From NCBI GenBank assembly GCA_012517145.1, contig JAAYVM010000185.1:1-32434 (forward strand): a stretch of 32,434 nucleotides of DNA, given 5' to 3'. This DNA comes from Acholeplasmataceae bacterium. Its GTDB lineage: Bacteria > Bacillota > Negativicutes > Acidaminococcales > Acidaminococcaceae. A program made the translations under genes and the position numbers. Shown piece by piece: positions 24,782-31,834 of the stretch (position 1 is its first letter; each line of letters starts with the position of its first letter). The notes under the pieces were generated by a model. The model made no database searches. It was not told the origin of the DNA and worked only from the letters and a program-made list of their open reading frames with translations.

Positions 24782-25357
24782 TTACTGCCTGTTTTTAATA
24801 CTACAACTATCTGAGAAGCCTGCCGGCGGCACACCTAATGACTTCAGGAGCCGTGCCCAATAGTTTACTTGTGCGGCAGTGGTTGCTAATATAACAATTT
24901 CACGCTCTGTAAAATCAGCTTTTAGTTTTTTTATAAATTCTTCTGGTATAACAACCGGAGTTTGAGAAATTAAATTAGCATACTCTAATGCCAATTTTTC
25001 TTTGGCAGAAAAGGAAGCAACAATTGCAAAGCCGCCTTCATCCATTAAACCTTTTATTTCGGCTTCAGACAGGCCATCATTTTTATATTCAAAGGAGTTC
25101 ATATCGATGCAAAATGGACAGGCAACGCTAAGAGATACTTGTATCCTGACCAATTTAAGAATACGTTTATTCAAATCTCCCTTGCCATGTGCCACTAATG
25201 CTTCCAATGCAGCCGAGCCAATAGCAGCTTTCGGATACCAAGCCAAAAGCCTGGGAGCAAGCAAATCTTTCTTTACAATCACTCTGGATATGAGAAGTCC
25301 AATCTTAAGATAGAAAGGAATTTTTTCCGGCGGCTTAATAAAAGCAGTGTCTTCCAT
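24782..25357 (-). CDS. Carboxymuconolactone decarboxylase / AhpD-like protein
   Basis: 191 residues, helical, cytoplasmic. The family core is present: RIQVSLSVACPFCIDMNSFE with a CxxC pair (CPFC), preceded by an Arg-rich helix and followed by LSEAEIKGLMD and a second helix pair (FTEREIVILATTAAQVNYWARL). AhpD proteins use E-x(n)-CxxC-xxx-H for thiol redox or peroxide reduction. Here the position of the His reads Asn-Ser (CPFCIDMNS), so classical AhpD proton relay may be absent. ATG follows GAGGAGTT. It is 36 bp after the membrane polyferredoxin gene, in the same operon. A thiol-redox role in sulfur handling is inferred from context. Confidence 0.83.
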   Translation of the reverse strand: MEDTAFIKPPEKIPFYLKIGLLISRVIVKKDLLAPRLLAWYPKAAIGSAALEALVAHGKGDLNKRILKLVRIQVSLSVACPFCIDMNSFEYKNDGLSEAEIKGLMDEGGFAIVASFSAKEKLALEYANLISQTPVVIPEEFIKKLKADFTEREIVILATTAAQVNYWARLLKSLGVPPAGFSDSCSIKNRQ

Positions 25358-25393
25358 AATAACTCCTCAATTAACAAAACTAAAAAACAATTT

Positions 25394-26479
25394 TTAATTT
25401 TGCTCTTTTTTTCGTGCATACTTTAATGCACTTACCGGGCATGCCTTCAGGCAGGCACCACAGGAATAACAATCGGCCGGATGTTTTTCCCCCGCTAACA
25501 AGCCAATGGTATGCTGCGATGGGCAAATCCTCTTGCAAGTACCGCAGGCAATACATTTTTTCTCATCCCAGTGAACCCGATATAAAGCGAAACGTTCAAA
25601 AAACCATCCCGTTAAGCCGAAAGGACACGCAAAGGTGCACCATGGCCGATAGGTTACAAGAGATAACAAAAGCAGGAGGGCAATAAAAATGCCCGCTAAA
25701 AAAGTCACCTTTGCTGGCGCGTATATCATAAAGGGATCGATTACACCGATTAAATCAAGAGATAAAAGAAAAGCTGCTAAGGTAAAAACAATAAAGACCA
25801 TTATTCTTATTCTTTGGCTCCACTTGAAAGGAACACGCAACTTTTGTTTGATTGGCGACATTTGGCCGATCAAATCCTGAAGCGTGCCGAATTGGCATCC
25901 CCAGCCGCAAATCATCTTATTGCCAACTATAACCATAGCTGTAAAGACAGCAAAGGCAACCAAACGTGGCGGGAAGAAAACACGCTCAATACCATAAAGT
26001 GCGATAGTGTCCTTTACTGTTCCCATCGGCGACGGATCGCTGCCCAGAAAAACGCCAAAGACCAACACTGCCAATAACAGCAGCCATTTGCGTCTTACCG
26101 GCGTGACCAGATTTCGTGTCAGAAGCACAATGCCGCCTATTACCAACATCCACCAGAGACCAAATTTCAGTACTATTAACTGCCAGTTTTTACTTGCCCC
26201 TTCGTTCTTCAACGTGATAGCCTTCCGCAAGGCCAGATCAGCCTGCTCTTCCGAAACATTCAATGAGCTAAGTTTTGCTGCCCTGTTTGCCTGGTTATCC
26301 GGAAGTTCAAGGTTGCGTAGAAGAACCTCGCCTGAAACACCATTTTGACTAGCTGTCTCTTCAATCGTCCAATTTAAATCGATGCGAGGTGATACTTCTT
26401 TCTTTGGAGCAGCAGACGCTACTGCGGAAATTCCAATCACTGTTGCCACAATTATTAACAAAGCAACGATTCTCTTCAT
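25394..26479 (-). CDS. Membrane polyferredoxin of the NapH/CcoG-like type with N-terminal helical domain
   Basis: 361 residues. A signal-like N-terminus (MKRIVALLIIVATVIGISAV) precedes a short extracytoplasmic helical domain (TIEETASQNGVSGEVLLRN...LNVSEEQADLALRKA, about 37-88). Five or so membrane helices follow, with two conserved Cys motifs in loops (ICGWGCQFGT and CTFACPFGL), and the C-terminus has two 4Fe-4S motifs (CIACGTCKRICP and CYSCGACLKACP). NapH/YccM/CcoG-type proteins move electrons across or along the membrane. The electron donor and acceptor are unknown. ATG at 26479 follows AAGGGATGG. It sits between the YeeE/YedE genes and the AhpD-like gene, which suggests electrons for reduction of an imported sulfur (or selenium) species. 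Confidence 0.87.
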   Translation of the reverse strand: MKRIVALLIIVATVIGISAVASAAPKKEVSPRIDLNWTIEETASQNGVSGEVLLRNLELPDNQANRAAKLSSLNVSEEQADLALRKAITLKNEGASKNWQLIVLKFGLWWMLVIGGIVLLTRNLVTPVRRKWLLLLAVLVFGVFLGSDPSPMGTVKDTIALYGIERVFFPPRLVAFAVFTAMVIVGNKMICGWGCQFGTLQDLIGQMSPIKQKLRVPFKWSQRIRIMVFIVFTLAAFLLSLDLIGVIDPFMIYAPAKVTFLAGIFIALLLLLSLVTYRPWCTFACPFGLTGWFFERFALYRVHWDEKKCIACGTCKRICPSQHTIGLLAGEKHPADCYSCGACLKACPVSALKYARKKEQN

Positions 26480-26556
26480 ATTCAGCCATCCCTTCCTGAA
26501 TCACAAGGCAGCTCTTATTTTCTCCCGCTACTAACATATAGTCAGAACTTTTGTAT

Positions 26557-27084
26557 TTAAAGACCCTTTTTCTCGAACCATCTGAATAGCATAACAGTTA
26601 ATACTATGAAAGGTACTATTACCAACCAATGATTAACTCCTAAAACCTGCGGAATAGTGATTTTGCCATAGTTGCCCCAGGTCAGCACTGTCTTTTGCAA
26701 ATACGGATATGCCTCAGCATATATACCTGCGCCTACCAGCATACCAGCAATGCCCCAGATAGCATCTGTACGGCCTTCGCCTAAAGCCCCGAGGGATGTA
26801 CCCGGACAATACCCAAGAAGCCCCCAGCCAAGTCCAAAAATTAATCCACCAAGTACCACGCCTCCTAAAATCATAGGTTTCAAGGAGAGCTTAGCTATTC
26901 CCATATCATACAGGAAATAAACACCAACCATTGCTACCGCTATATGTGAAAGCATGAATTTTACAATCGTCATATCTTTAAAAAGCAAGGCACCAATTTG
27001 TTTATCATACCTTAAGACACGACCCTTTTGCAGAAAGAAACCAAACAGTATGCCTGTAATCAAACCATATAGAAGAGTCATCAT
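26557..27084 (-). CDS. YeeE/YedE-family sulfur transporter half, second subunit
   Basis: 175 residues, about five membrane helices, with the family motif GYCPGTSLGALGEGR (about 91-105) that holds the conserved thiosulfate-path cysteine in the related single-chain protein TsuA. It starts with MMTLLYGLITGILFGFFLQKG, named by its ends. Its ATG overlaps the stop of the first half by four bases. Together the two short proteins cover what longer YeeE/YedE proteins hold in one chain. The substrate may be thiosulfate or another sulfur compound; selenium compounds are also possible. Confidence 0.88.
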   Translation of the reverse strand: MMTLLYGLITGILFGFFLQKGRVLRYDKQIGALLFKDMTIVKFMLSHIAVAMVGVYFLYDMGIAKLSLKPMILGGVVLGGLIFGLGWGLLGYCPGTSLGALGEGRTDAIWGIAGMLVGAGIYAEAYPYLQKTVLTWGNYGKITIPQVLGVNHWLVIVPFIVLTVMLFRWFEKKGL

Positions 27085-27599
27085 TTTTTGTCACCGCCTT
27101 TATAAAGCAAATTAGCTGAGATTATGCCGCCAATAAAGAAGCAAATAAGCGCCACGTAACCGCTTACTGCGAGCTGAAGGCCACCGCTGAGACCATGTCC
27201 GCTGGGGCAGCCATCGGCAAGACGCACACCAAACATTGCGATGATGCCACCGACAAAAGCAACCATAGCTCTGGGGGCTACCGCAGAACCAAAGCGGCTC
27301 TCCCACAGATCAGGCACTGCCTGCAATTTGAAACTGTTAGAAGTAACAGCAGCCACAAATGACCCAATAGCAATACCTATAACAACCATCCACTGCCAAT
27401 CGATGGCCGGAGTTTCCTTAATAAAATATGGCATTTTGGCTACCCGTTCAGGCGAAAAAATTTTTTCCAGCATGCCTGCCGTTTTAACAAAACTTGTCGA
27501 TGCGCCCAGATATTTACCTACAAACCAGACAGAACCGATAGATACTAACCCGCTTAAACCGCCCGCTACATATGGGCTCCAGCCTCCGTCCTTATTCAT
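27081..27599 (-). CDS. YeeE/YedE-family sulfur transporter half, first subunit
   Basis: 172 residues, with about five membrane helices and the family motif DGCPSGHGLSGG (about 131-142), the other conserved-Cys site of YeeE/YedE proteins. ATG at 27599 follows AAGGAGGTTTTTTGT; an in-frame start six codons upstream contains the SD and is rejected. It is the first gene of the leftward operon, with a strong promoter and a 25-bp inverted repeat upstream. Similar split pairs (PmpA/PmpB) accompany the ArsR-type regulator BigR in other bacteria, which supports a role in sulfur traffic. Confidence 0.88.
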   Translation of the reverse strand: MNKDGGWSPYVAGGLSGLVSIGSVWFVGKYLGASTSFVKTAGMLEKIFSPERVAKMPYFIKETPAIDWQWMVVIGIAIGSFVAAVTSNSFKLQAVPDLWESRFGSAVAPRAMVAFVGGIIAMFGVRLADGCPSGHGLSGGLQLAVSGYVALICFFIGGIISANLLYKGGDKK

Positions 27600-27637
27600 A
27601 CAAAAAACCTCCTTCATCTTTAGAAAATTTTATAACC

Positions 27638-27662
27638 ATACAGATATTCCTTATATCTGTAT
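27638..27662. promoter_or_regulatory. Inverted repeat downstream of the yeeE promoter, candidate ArsR operator
   Basis: Perfect 10-bp arms ATACAGATAT and ATATCTGTAT around the 5-bp centre TCCTT. It abuts the -10 and covers the predicted transcription start, so a bound repressor would block initiation. The gap 27600-27927 otherwise holds two divergent promoters and about 170 bp of AT-rich sequence in which I see nothing. Confidence 0.7.
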
Positions 27663-27689
27663 ATTACGATTTAACGTTATTTGTGTCAA
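27661..27689 (-). promoter_or_regulatory. Promoter of the YeeE/YedE operon
   Basis: Minus strand TTGACA (27689-27684), 17-bp spacer, TAATAT (27666-27661). The start is predicted near 27654, inside the inverted repeat. Confidence 0.8.
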
Positions 27690-27856
27690 TAGTAAAACAC
27701 TCTATCGGTAAAATATTTTTGAAGTTTGCAATATCCCATCTTTAATTAAAAATACACCTTGCTTAATTTCAATATAAACCCCATAATATACAAAAGCAAG
27801 AATTTTCAGTTTTTTAAGACAGGTACGTCTAATTTTTATTGGCTCTATAATCTTAC

Positions 27857-27885
27857 TTGACATTGCTCCTAACCCGAATTATTAT
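27857..27885 (+). promoter_or_regulatory. Promoter of the arsR-cdr unit
   Basis: TTGACA, 17-bp spacer, TATTAT (27880-27885). The predicted start is near 27892, within the element shared with the divergent promoter. Confidence 0.75.
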
Positions 27886-27905
27886 TAAATCGTAATATAT
27901 AGATA
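27885..27905. promoter_or_regulatory. Shared 21-bp element, candidate ArsR operator of arsR-cdr
   Basis: TTAAATCGTAATATA, then T, then AGATA. The minus strand at 27674-27654 has the same 21 bases except C for that T. The two lie in inverted orientation, each over its own promoter or start site. Common control of both transcripts by one regulator, most simply the adjacent ArsR protein, is inferred. Confidence 0.65.
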
Positions 27906-27927
27906 AGCTAATGAAAGGATGTCTCAT

Positions 27928-28221
27928 ATGGACATGGATACCAGCAAATACAATGAAATTGCGGAAATTCTGAAGGCCTTGGCGCATCCCGTTCGCCTTT
28001 GCATTGTGCGAGGTTTGATTGCAAAAGGCGGCTGCAATGTTTGCCATATGCAGGAATGCTTTGGTATGCCGCAATCCACTACCTCTCAGCACTTGCAAAA
28101 ACTACGCTCTGCCGGCATAATTTCCGGACAACGCAAAGGCCTGGAAGTCACTTATCAAGTTTGCGATCAGCGCGTCATCAAATTAATCGAGATACTATTC
28201 TCTGAACAGGAAGAAGGCTAA
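27928..28221 (+). CDS. Cys-rich ArsR-family transcriptional repressor
   Basis: 97 residues, winged helix-turn-helix. The core reads ILKALAHPVRLCIVRGLIA, then the recognition region MPQSTTSQHLQKLRSAGII and the wing GQRKGLEVTYQVCD. Five cysteines are present: C25, C36, C39, C44 and C79. C36-x2-C39-x4-C44 just before the recognition helix could bind a metal or form persulfide or disulfide links. ArsR relatives BigR and SqrR sense sulfane sulfur with two cysteines. The neighbours (CoA-disulfide reductase-rhodanese, YeeE/YedE) favour such sensing over arsenic. ATG at 27928 is eight bases after AAAGGA; an ATG at 27919 overlaps the SD. It is three bases from the next gene. Confidence 0.88.
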   Translation: MDMDTSKYNEIAEILKALAHPVRLCIVRGLIAKGGCNVCHMQECFGMPQSTTSQHLQKLRSAGIISGQRKGLEVTYQVCDQRVIKLIEILFSEQEEG

Positions 28222-28224
28222 AAG

Positions 28225-29922
28225 ATGAAAAAGATTGTTATAGTCGGCGGTGTTGCCGGCGGCGCATCAGCAGCAGCAAGATTACGCAGGTTAGACGAGC
28301 GGGCAGAAATTGTTTTGCTGGAACGGGATGAGCATATATCCTTTGCCAACTGTGGCCTGCCTTACTATATTGGAGAAACAATTTTGAACCGCAATAAGCT
28401 CCTGGTGCAAACTCCTGAGGCCATGCGAACCCGCTTTGCCATCGATGTCCGAGTTTATAGCGAAGTTACCGCTGTTCATCCAGACAAAAAAACTATCACT
28501 GTCAACAGCAAAGACCGCGGTCAATATGAAGAAAGCTATGATTATCTGATTCTCTCGCCGGGTGCCAAGCCTATCCGTCCTAATATTCCCGGCATATACA
28601 GTAACCGTATCTTAACATTACGTAATATTCCTGACACCGACCGTATCAAAGCCCTCGTTGATCAAGATGCTACTCGTAGAGCTGTCGTTATTGGCGGTGG
28701 TTTCATCGGCTTAGAAATGGCTGAAAACTTGAAAGAACGCGGTTTGGAGGTATCAGTAGTTGAAGCGGCGCCGCATGTTCTGGCACCATTTGATAGTGAT
28801 ATGTCTGTTTTGGTTGAACGCGAACTAAAAGAAAATGGCATAGATTTATTTCTCAGTGACGGTGTTGCCAGTTTCCAAGAACAACCGGATACCATTACTG
28901 TTACTCTGCAGAGCGGCAAAATACTGGCAACGGATATTGTCATTCTGGCAATTGGCGTCGCACCTGAGACAGCCTTCCTTGCTGGCAGCGGAATTACCCT
29001 TGGCCGACGCGGCCATATCATTGTAAATGATCAAATGAAAACCTCTCAGCCAGACATTTACGCCGTCGGTGATGCAATCGAAGTCGTTGACTTCATCAGC
29101 GGTCAGCCTACGGCTATTCCTTTGGCTGGTCCGGCGAATAAACAGGGCAGAATTGCCGCTGATAACATAGCCGGCATATCCAGCCGCTTTCAAGGTAGCC
29201 AAGGAACCTCAATTCTAAAAGTTTTTTCACTTACTGCTGCTTCAACAGGCAATAATGAGCGCACGCTGAAACAACTTGGCATCAACTACCACGTCGCAAT
29301 CGTTCATCCTAATTCCCATGCAACCTACTATCCTGGCTCCCAGCCTCTGACAATCAAACTGCTGTTTGACGATTCAGGCCGCATTTTGGGTGCTCAATCG
29401 ATTGGTCTCGAAGGTGTCGACAAACGCATAGATGTCATCGCCACCGTAATACGCCTCAAAGGCACAGTCAGCGATCTTACAGAATTAGAACTAGCCTACG
29501 CACCGCCATATTCTTCAGCTAAAGATCCAGTTAACATGGTTGGATTCGTAGCAGAAAATATCCTTTCAGGTCTATGTGATGCCTTCACCTATGAACAACT
29601 TGCTTCCTTTAGCCCAGAAGAAACGATTCTTCTGGATGTACGTACAGCAACGGAATTCGCTAATGGTTACCTGCCTGGAGCACTCAACATTCCTGTCGAC
29701 GAATTGCGGCAGCGCATGTCGGAGCTTGATAAAGAAAAGTTGATTTTAGTCTACTGCCAGGTTGGTCTGCGCGGCTATATCGCATCTCGAATTCTTAGTC
29801 AAAATGGTTTTCGCGTTAAAAATATGACCGGCGGTTATAAATCAGCAGCACCTGTTTTTGCCAAATCTCCAGTCGCCCCATGTGGCATGGCTCTTGACCC
29901 TGAAACCCAAGTAATGCGTTAA
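28225..29922 (+). CDS. cdr: CoA-disulfide reductase with C-terminal rhodanese domain
   Basis: 565 residues. The N-terminal FAD-binding motif is IVGGVAGGASAAARLRRL (6-23), with active-site Cys43 in FANCGLPYYIG exactly at the place used by CoA-disulfide reductases. The NAD(P)H-binding motif VVIGGGFIGLEMAENL (about 152-167) and the second FAD motif DIYAVGDA come next, and the C-terminal rhodanese domain (about 465-545) has active loop CQVGLRGY with Cys511. CoADR-rhodanese fusions reduce CoA-persulfide or polysulfide with NAD(P)H, releasing sulfide. The protein is soluble. AGGAAGAAGG lies before the ATG. It is co-transcribed with arsR and ends at a strong terminator. It is the reductive arm of the sulfur module. 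Confidence 0.93.
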   Translation: MKKIVIVGGVAGGASAAARLRRLDERAEIVLLERDEHISFANCGLPYYIGETILNRNKLLVQTPEAMRTRFAIDVRVYSEVTAVHPDKKTITVNSKDRGQYEESYDYLILSPGAKPIRPNIPGIYSNRILTLRNIPDTDRIKALVDQDATRRAVVIGGGFIGLEMAENLKERGLEVSVVEAAPHVLAPFDSDMSVLVERELKENGIDLFLSDGVASFQEQPDTITVTLQSGKILATDIVILAIGVAPETAFLAGSGITLGRRGHIIVNDQMKTSQPDIYAVGDAIEVVDFISGQPTAIPLAGPANKQGRIAADNIAGISSRFQGSQGTSILKVFSLTAASTGNNERTLKQLGINYHVAIVHPNSHATYYPGSQPLTIKLLFDDSGRILGAQSIGLEGVDKRIDVIATVIRLKGTVSDLTELELAYAPPYSSAKDPVNMVGFVAENILSGLCDAFTYEQLASFSPEETILLDVRTATEFANGYLPGALNIPVDELRQRMSELDKEKLILVYCQVGLRGYIASRILSQNGFRVKNMTGGYKSAAPVFAKSPVAPCGMALDPETQVMR

Positions 29923-29952
29923 AACAGTTCCATTTTTGAACTCTTAGCAAAT

Positions 29953-29995
29953 AAAAAAGGCATTCCTTCGCTCTCAACCGCGGGAATGCCTTTTT
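29953..29995. terminator. Bidirectional terminator
   Basis: 13-bp stem (AAAAAGGCATTCC / GGAATGCCTTTTT) around a 16-nt loop, between the convergent cdr gene and the SHOCT gene. It has Ts on both strands. Confidence 0.88.
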
Positions 29996-30009
29996 CATTA
30001 AAATACTAC

Positions 30010-30255
30010 CTACTGAATGTCTTTTTTCATCTGCTCAAACTCTTCTTTACTTATTTCGCCCTTAGCATAACGCTCTTTTAAAATTTCGAGCGCAGTTTTA
30101 GATACCTTAGAAACTTGGTTATCACTATTTTCCCACCATAGCTTACGCACTAGCAAAATACCAATCACAATAATGAGAAGCCAAAATAAAAACATCGGCA
30201 ACATCATAAACGGTCCTAAACCATCCCAATGACTGCCCCAATATGGTCCCATCAT
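30010..30255 (-). CDS. Small membrane protein with C-terminal SHOCT domain
   Basis: 81 residues: a Trp/Met/Gly-rich start (MMGPYWGSHWDGLGPFMM), one membrane helix (about 19-37, LPMFLFWLLIIVIGILLV), and the short SHOCT helical domain (ALEILKERYAKGEISKEEFEQMKKD, named by ends, about 55-79). SHOCT domains are oligomerisation or targeting elements of unknown detail. The ATG follows GAGGTGAG. It is monocistronic, and no function can be given from context. Confidence 0.85.
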   Translation of the reverse strand: MMGPYWGSHWDGLGPFMMLPMFLFWLLIIVIGILLVRKLWWENSDNQVSKVSKTALEILKERYAKGEISKEEFEQMKKDIQ

Positions 30256-30637
30256 AACTCACCTCACATTTTATTTTTATCGAAGCAAAACATAATCATT
30301 ATTTTAGTAAAATTAGATAACAATTATATTTTTCTTTTGTATTGATCCTATTTTTCACTTTATTCTATTGTCTGTATTTATTTAATAGCGAGCGCTAAAT
30401 GTACATTCCTTCTTTTCGATTATATAATATTCAGAAAATTAAAACAAGTATTTTTTCTCTATTACGCCCCGCATAAATTCTAGCATAAACAATTTCAAAT
30501 AAAGAAAACCGCCAAGACTAAGTCTTGGCGGTACTTTTTTTGCTGTAATCCAAATATACCTGCTGCATACTGCGCTATACTGACAATTATTTTGCTTGTA
30601 TACAAAACTTGTTAAAACGAAAAATCATCAGCAGCTG
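30256..30637. other. Intergenic region of 382 bp
   Basis: Very AT-rich, no convincing gene. It holds a small inverted repeat, TAGCG-AG-CGCTA (30386-30397), which could be an operator for the SHOCT gene, and the hairpin at 30508-30532 described separately. I see no RNA gene in it. Confidence 0.6.
30508..30532. terminator. Terminator after the amidohydrolase gene
   Basis: ACCGCCAAGACT / AGTCTTGGCGGT with a single central A, a T-run on the plus side and TTTTCTTT on the minus side. It is about 105 bp downstream of the M20 gene stop, on the minus strand, so it probably ends that operon. Confidence 0.7.
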
Positions 30638-31831
30638 CTATTTATTGGCATTCAACCAATCAATTGCAAACTGCGCATATACCCCTGAACCGCCGGACAA
30701 AACAGAATCGTCCAAGTTGAAGTTATTGCTGTGATGAGGGTATACAGCGCCAACCTTCTCATTCTTGATGCCTAGGAAACCATAGCAGCCTGGTTTATTT
30801 TCCAGGTAATAGGCGAAATCTTCTCCACCAGTAACTTTGGTCATTTTTACAAGGTTCTCCACACCTAAAACTTTGACAACTGACTCTTCTGCTATTTTTG
30901 ACGTTACTGCATCATTAATCGTAGCAGGAACCATCAGTTCATATTGAAATTCAGCTTCTGCGCCGTAGGCATGCGCAGTGTTTTTAATGATCTTCTCCAT
31001 TTGTTCCTTGATATCCGTCCCTATTTCCCTACTGAAATAGCGTGTCGTTCCTTCCATTTCGGCCTCACCGGAAATGACATTGAAACGGGTGCCGCTATGG
31101 AGGGATCCCACCGTAATAACAACCGAATCCAGCGGGTTTATGTGGCGCGACGCAATGGACTGAAGATTCATCATTATCGCAGCAGAAACAAGCGTAGCAT
31201 CTATTGTTTGATGCGGTTGGGCTGCATGTCCGGAACGACCGTGTATTTTTATATAAAAGCGAGCTCCGGCCGCCATTCGTTCTCCGGCTTCGACCGACAT
31301 CTGCCCTGATGGCAGGTCTGACCAAACATGAGCGCCGTAAATTGCACCAACCTCTTGATACCAATTGCCAAAACGCTGCATATAGGGAGCACCATCGCCT
31401 ACTTCTTCTGCCGGCTGAAAAATAAGATAAACCGTACCGCTTATTGCCTCCCGCATATCCATCAACATGCGTGCTGCGCCCAGAAGCATAGCAATGTGGG
31501 CATCATGTCCGCAGGCATGCATCGCGCCTGGGGTACGAGATTTAAAATCAAAAGTATTATTTTCCGTAACACTCAGGCCATCAATATCAGCCCTCAGTGC
31601 CACTGACTTTCCAGACTGCATTCCTTTGATGAAGCCTACAATACCAGTATTTTTTTCGCTGTTTATTTCATATGCAATACCGAGTTTATCAAGTTCAGCC
31701 GCAATACGTTTGCTTGTTTCTACTTCCTGATAACTTAACTCAGGATACTGGTGAAAATATCTTCGCAGTTCTCGCACGTATTCTTTATATTTTGGCACCA
31801 ATTCTTTCGTTTCTATGATATTTCCCTCCAA
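30638..31831 (-). CDS. M20-family amidohydrolase / metallopeptidase
   Basis: About 392-397 residues, cytoplasmic. Metal ligands are in ACGHDAH (Cys107, His109), EE at about 142-143 and the C-terminal HHSNNFN; GRSGHAAQPH lies in the dimerisation domain and GGEDFAYYLE near the end. This is the N-acyl-amino-acid or hippurate/indole-acetyl amidohydrolase type: it cuts acyl-amino acids or similar amides. The exact substrate is unknown. The listed start is TTG at 31831, which has no SD. A strong GGAGGG lies at 31829-31824, seven bases before an in-frame ATA at 31816, which would leave 17 residues before the conserved RRYFHQYPELS. It follows a paralogous gene by a few bases, so they are an operon. 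Confidence 0.88.
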   Translation of the reverse strand: MEGNIIETKELVPKYKEYVRELRRYFHQYPELSYQEVETSKRIAAELDKLGIAYEINSEKNTGIVGFIKGMQSGKSVALRADIDGLSVTENNTFDFKSRTPGAMHACGHDAHIAMLLGAARMLMDMREAISGTVYLIFQPAEEVGDGAPYMQRFGNWYQEVGAIYGAHVWSDLPSGQMSVEAGERMAAGARFYIKIHGRSGHAAQPHQTIDATLVSAAIMMNLQSIASRHINPLDSVVITVGSLHSGTRFNVISGEAEMEGTTRYFSREIGTDIKEQMEKIIKNTAHAYGAEAEFQYELMVPATINDAVTSKIAEESVVKVLGVENLVKMTKVTGGEDFAYYLENKPGCYGFLGIKNEKVGAVYPHHSNNFNLDDSVLSGGSGVYAQFAIDWLNANK

Positions 31832-31834
31832 TAA

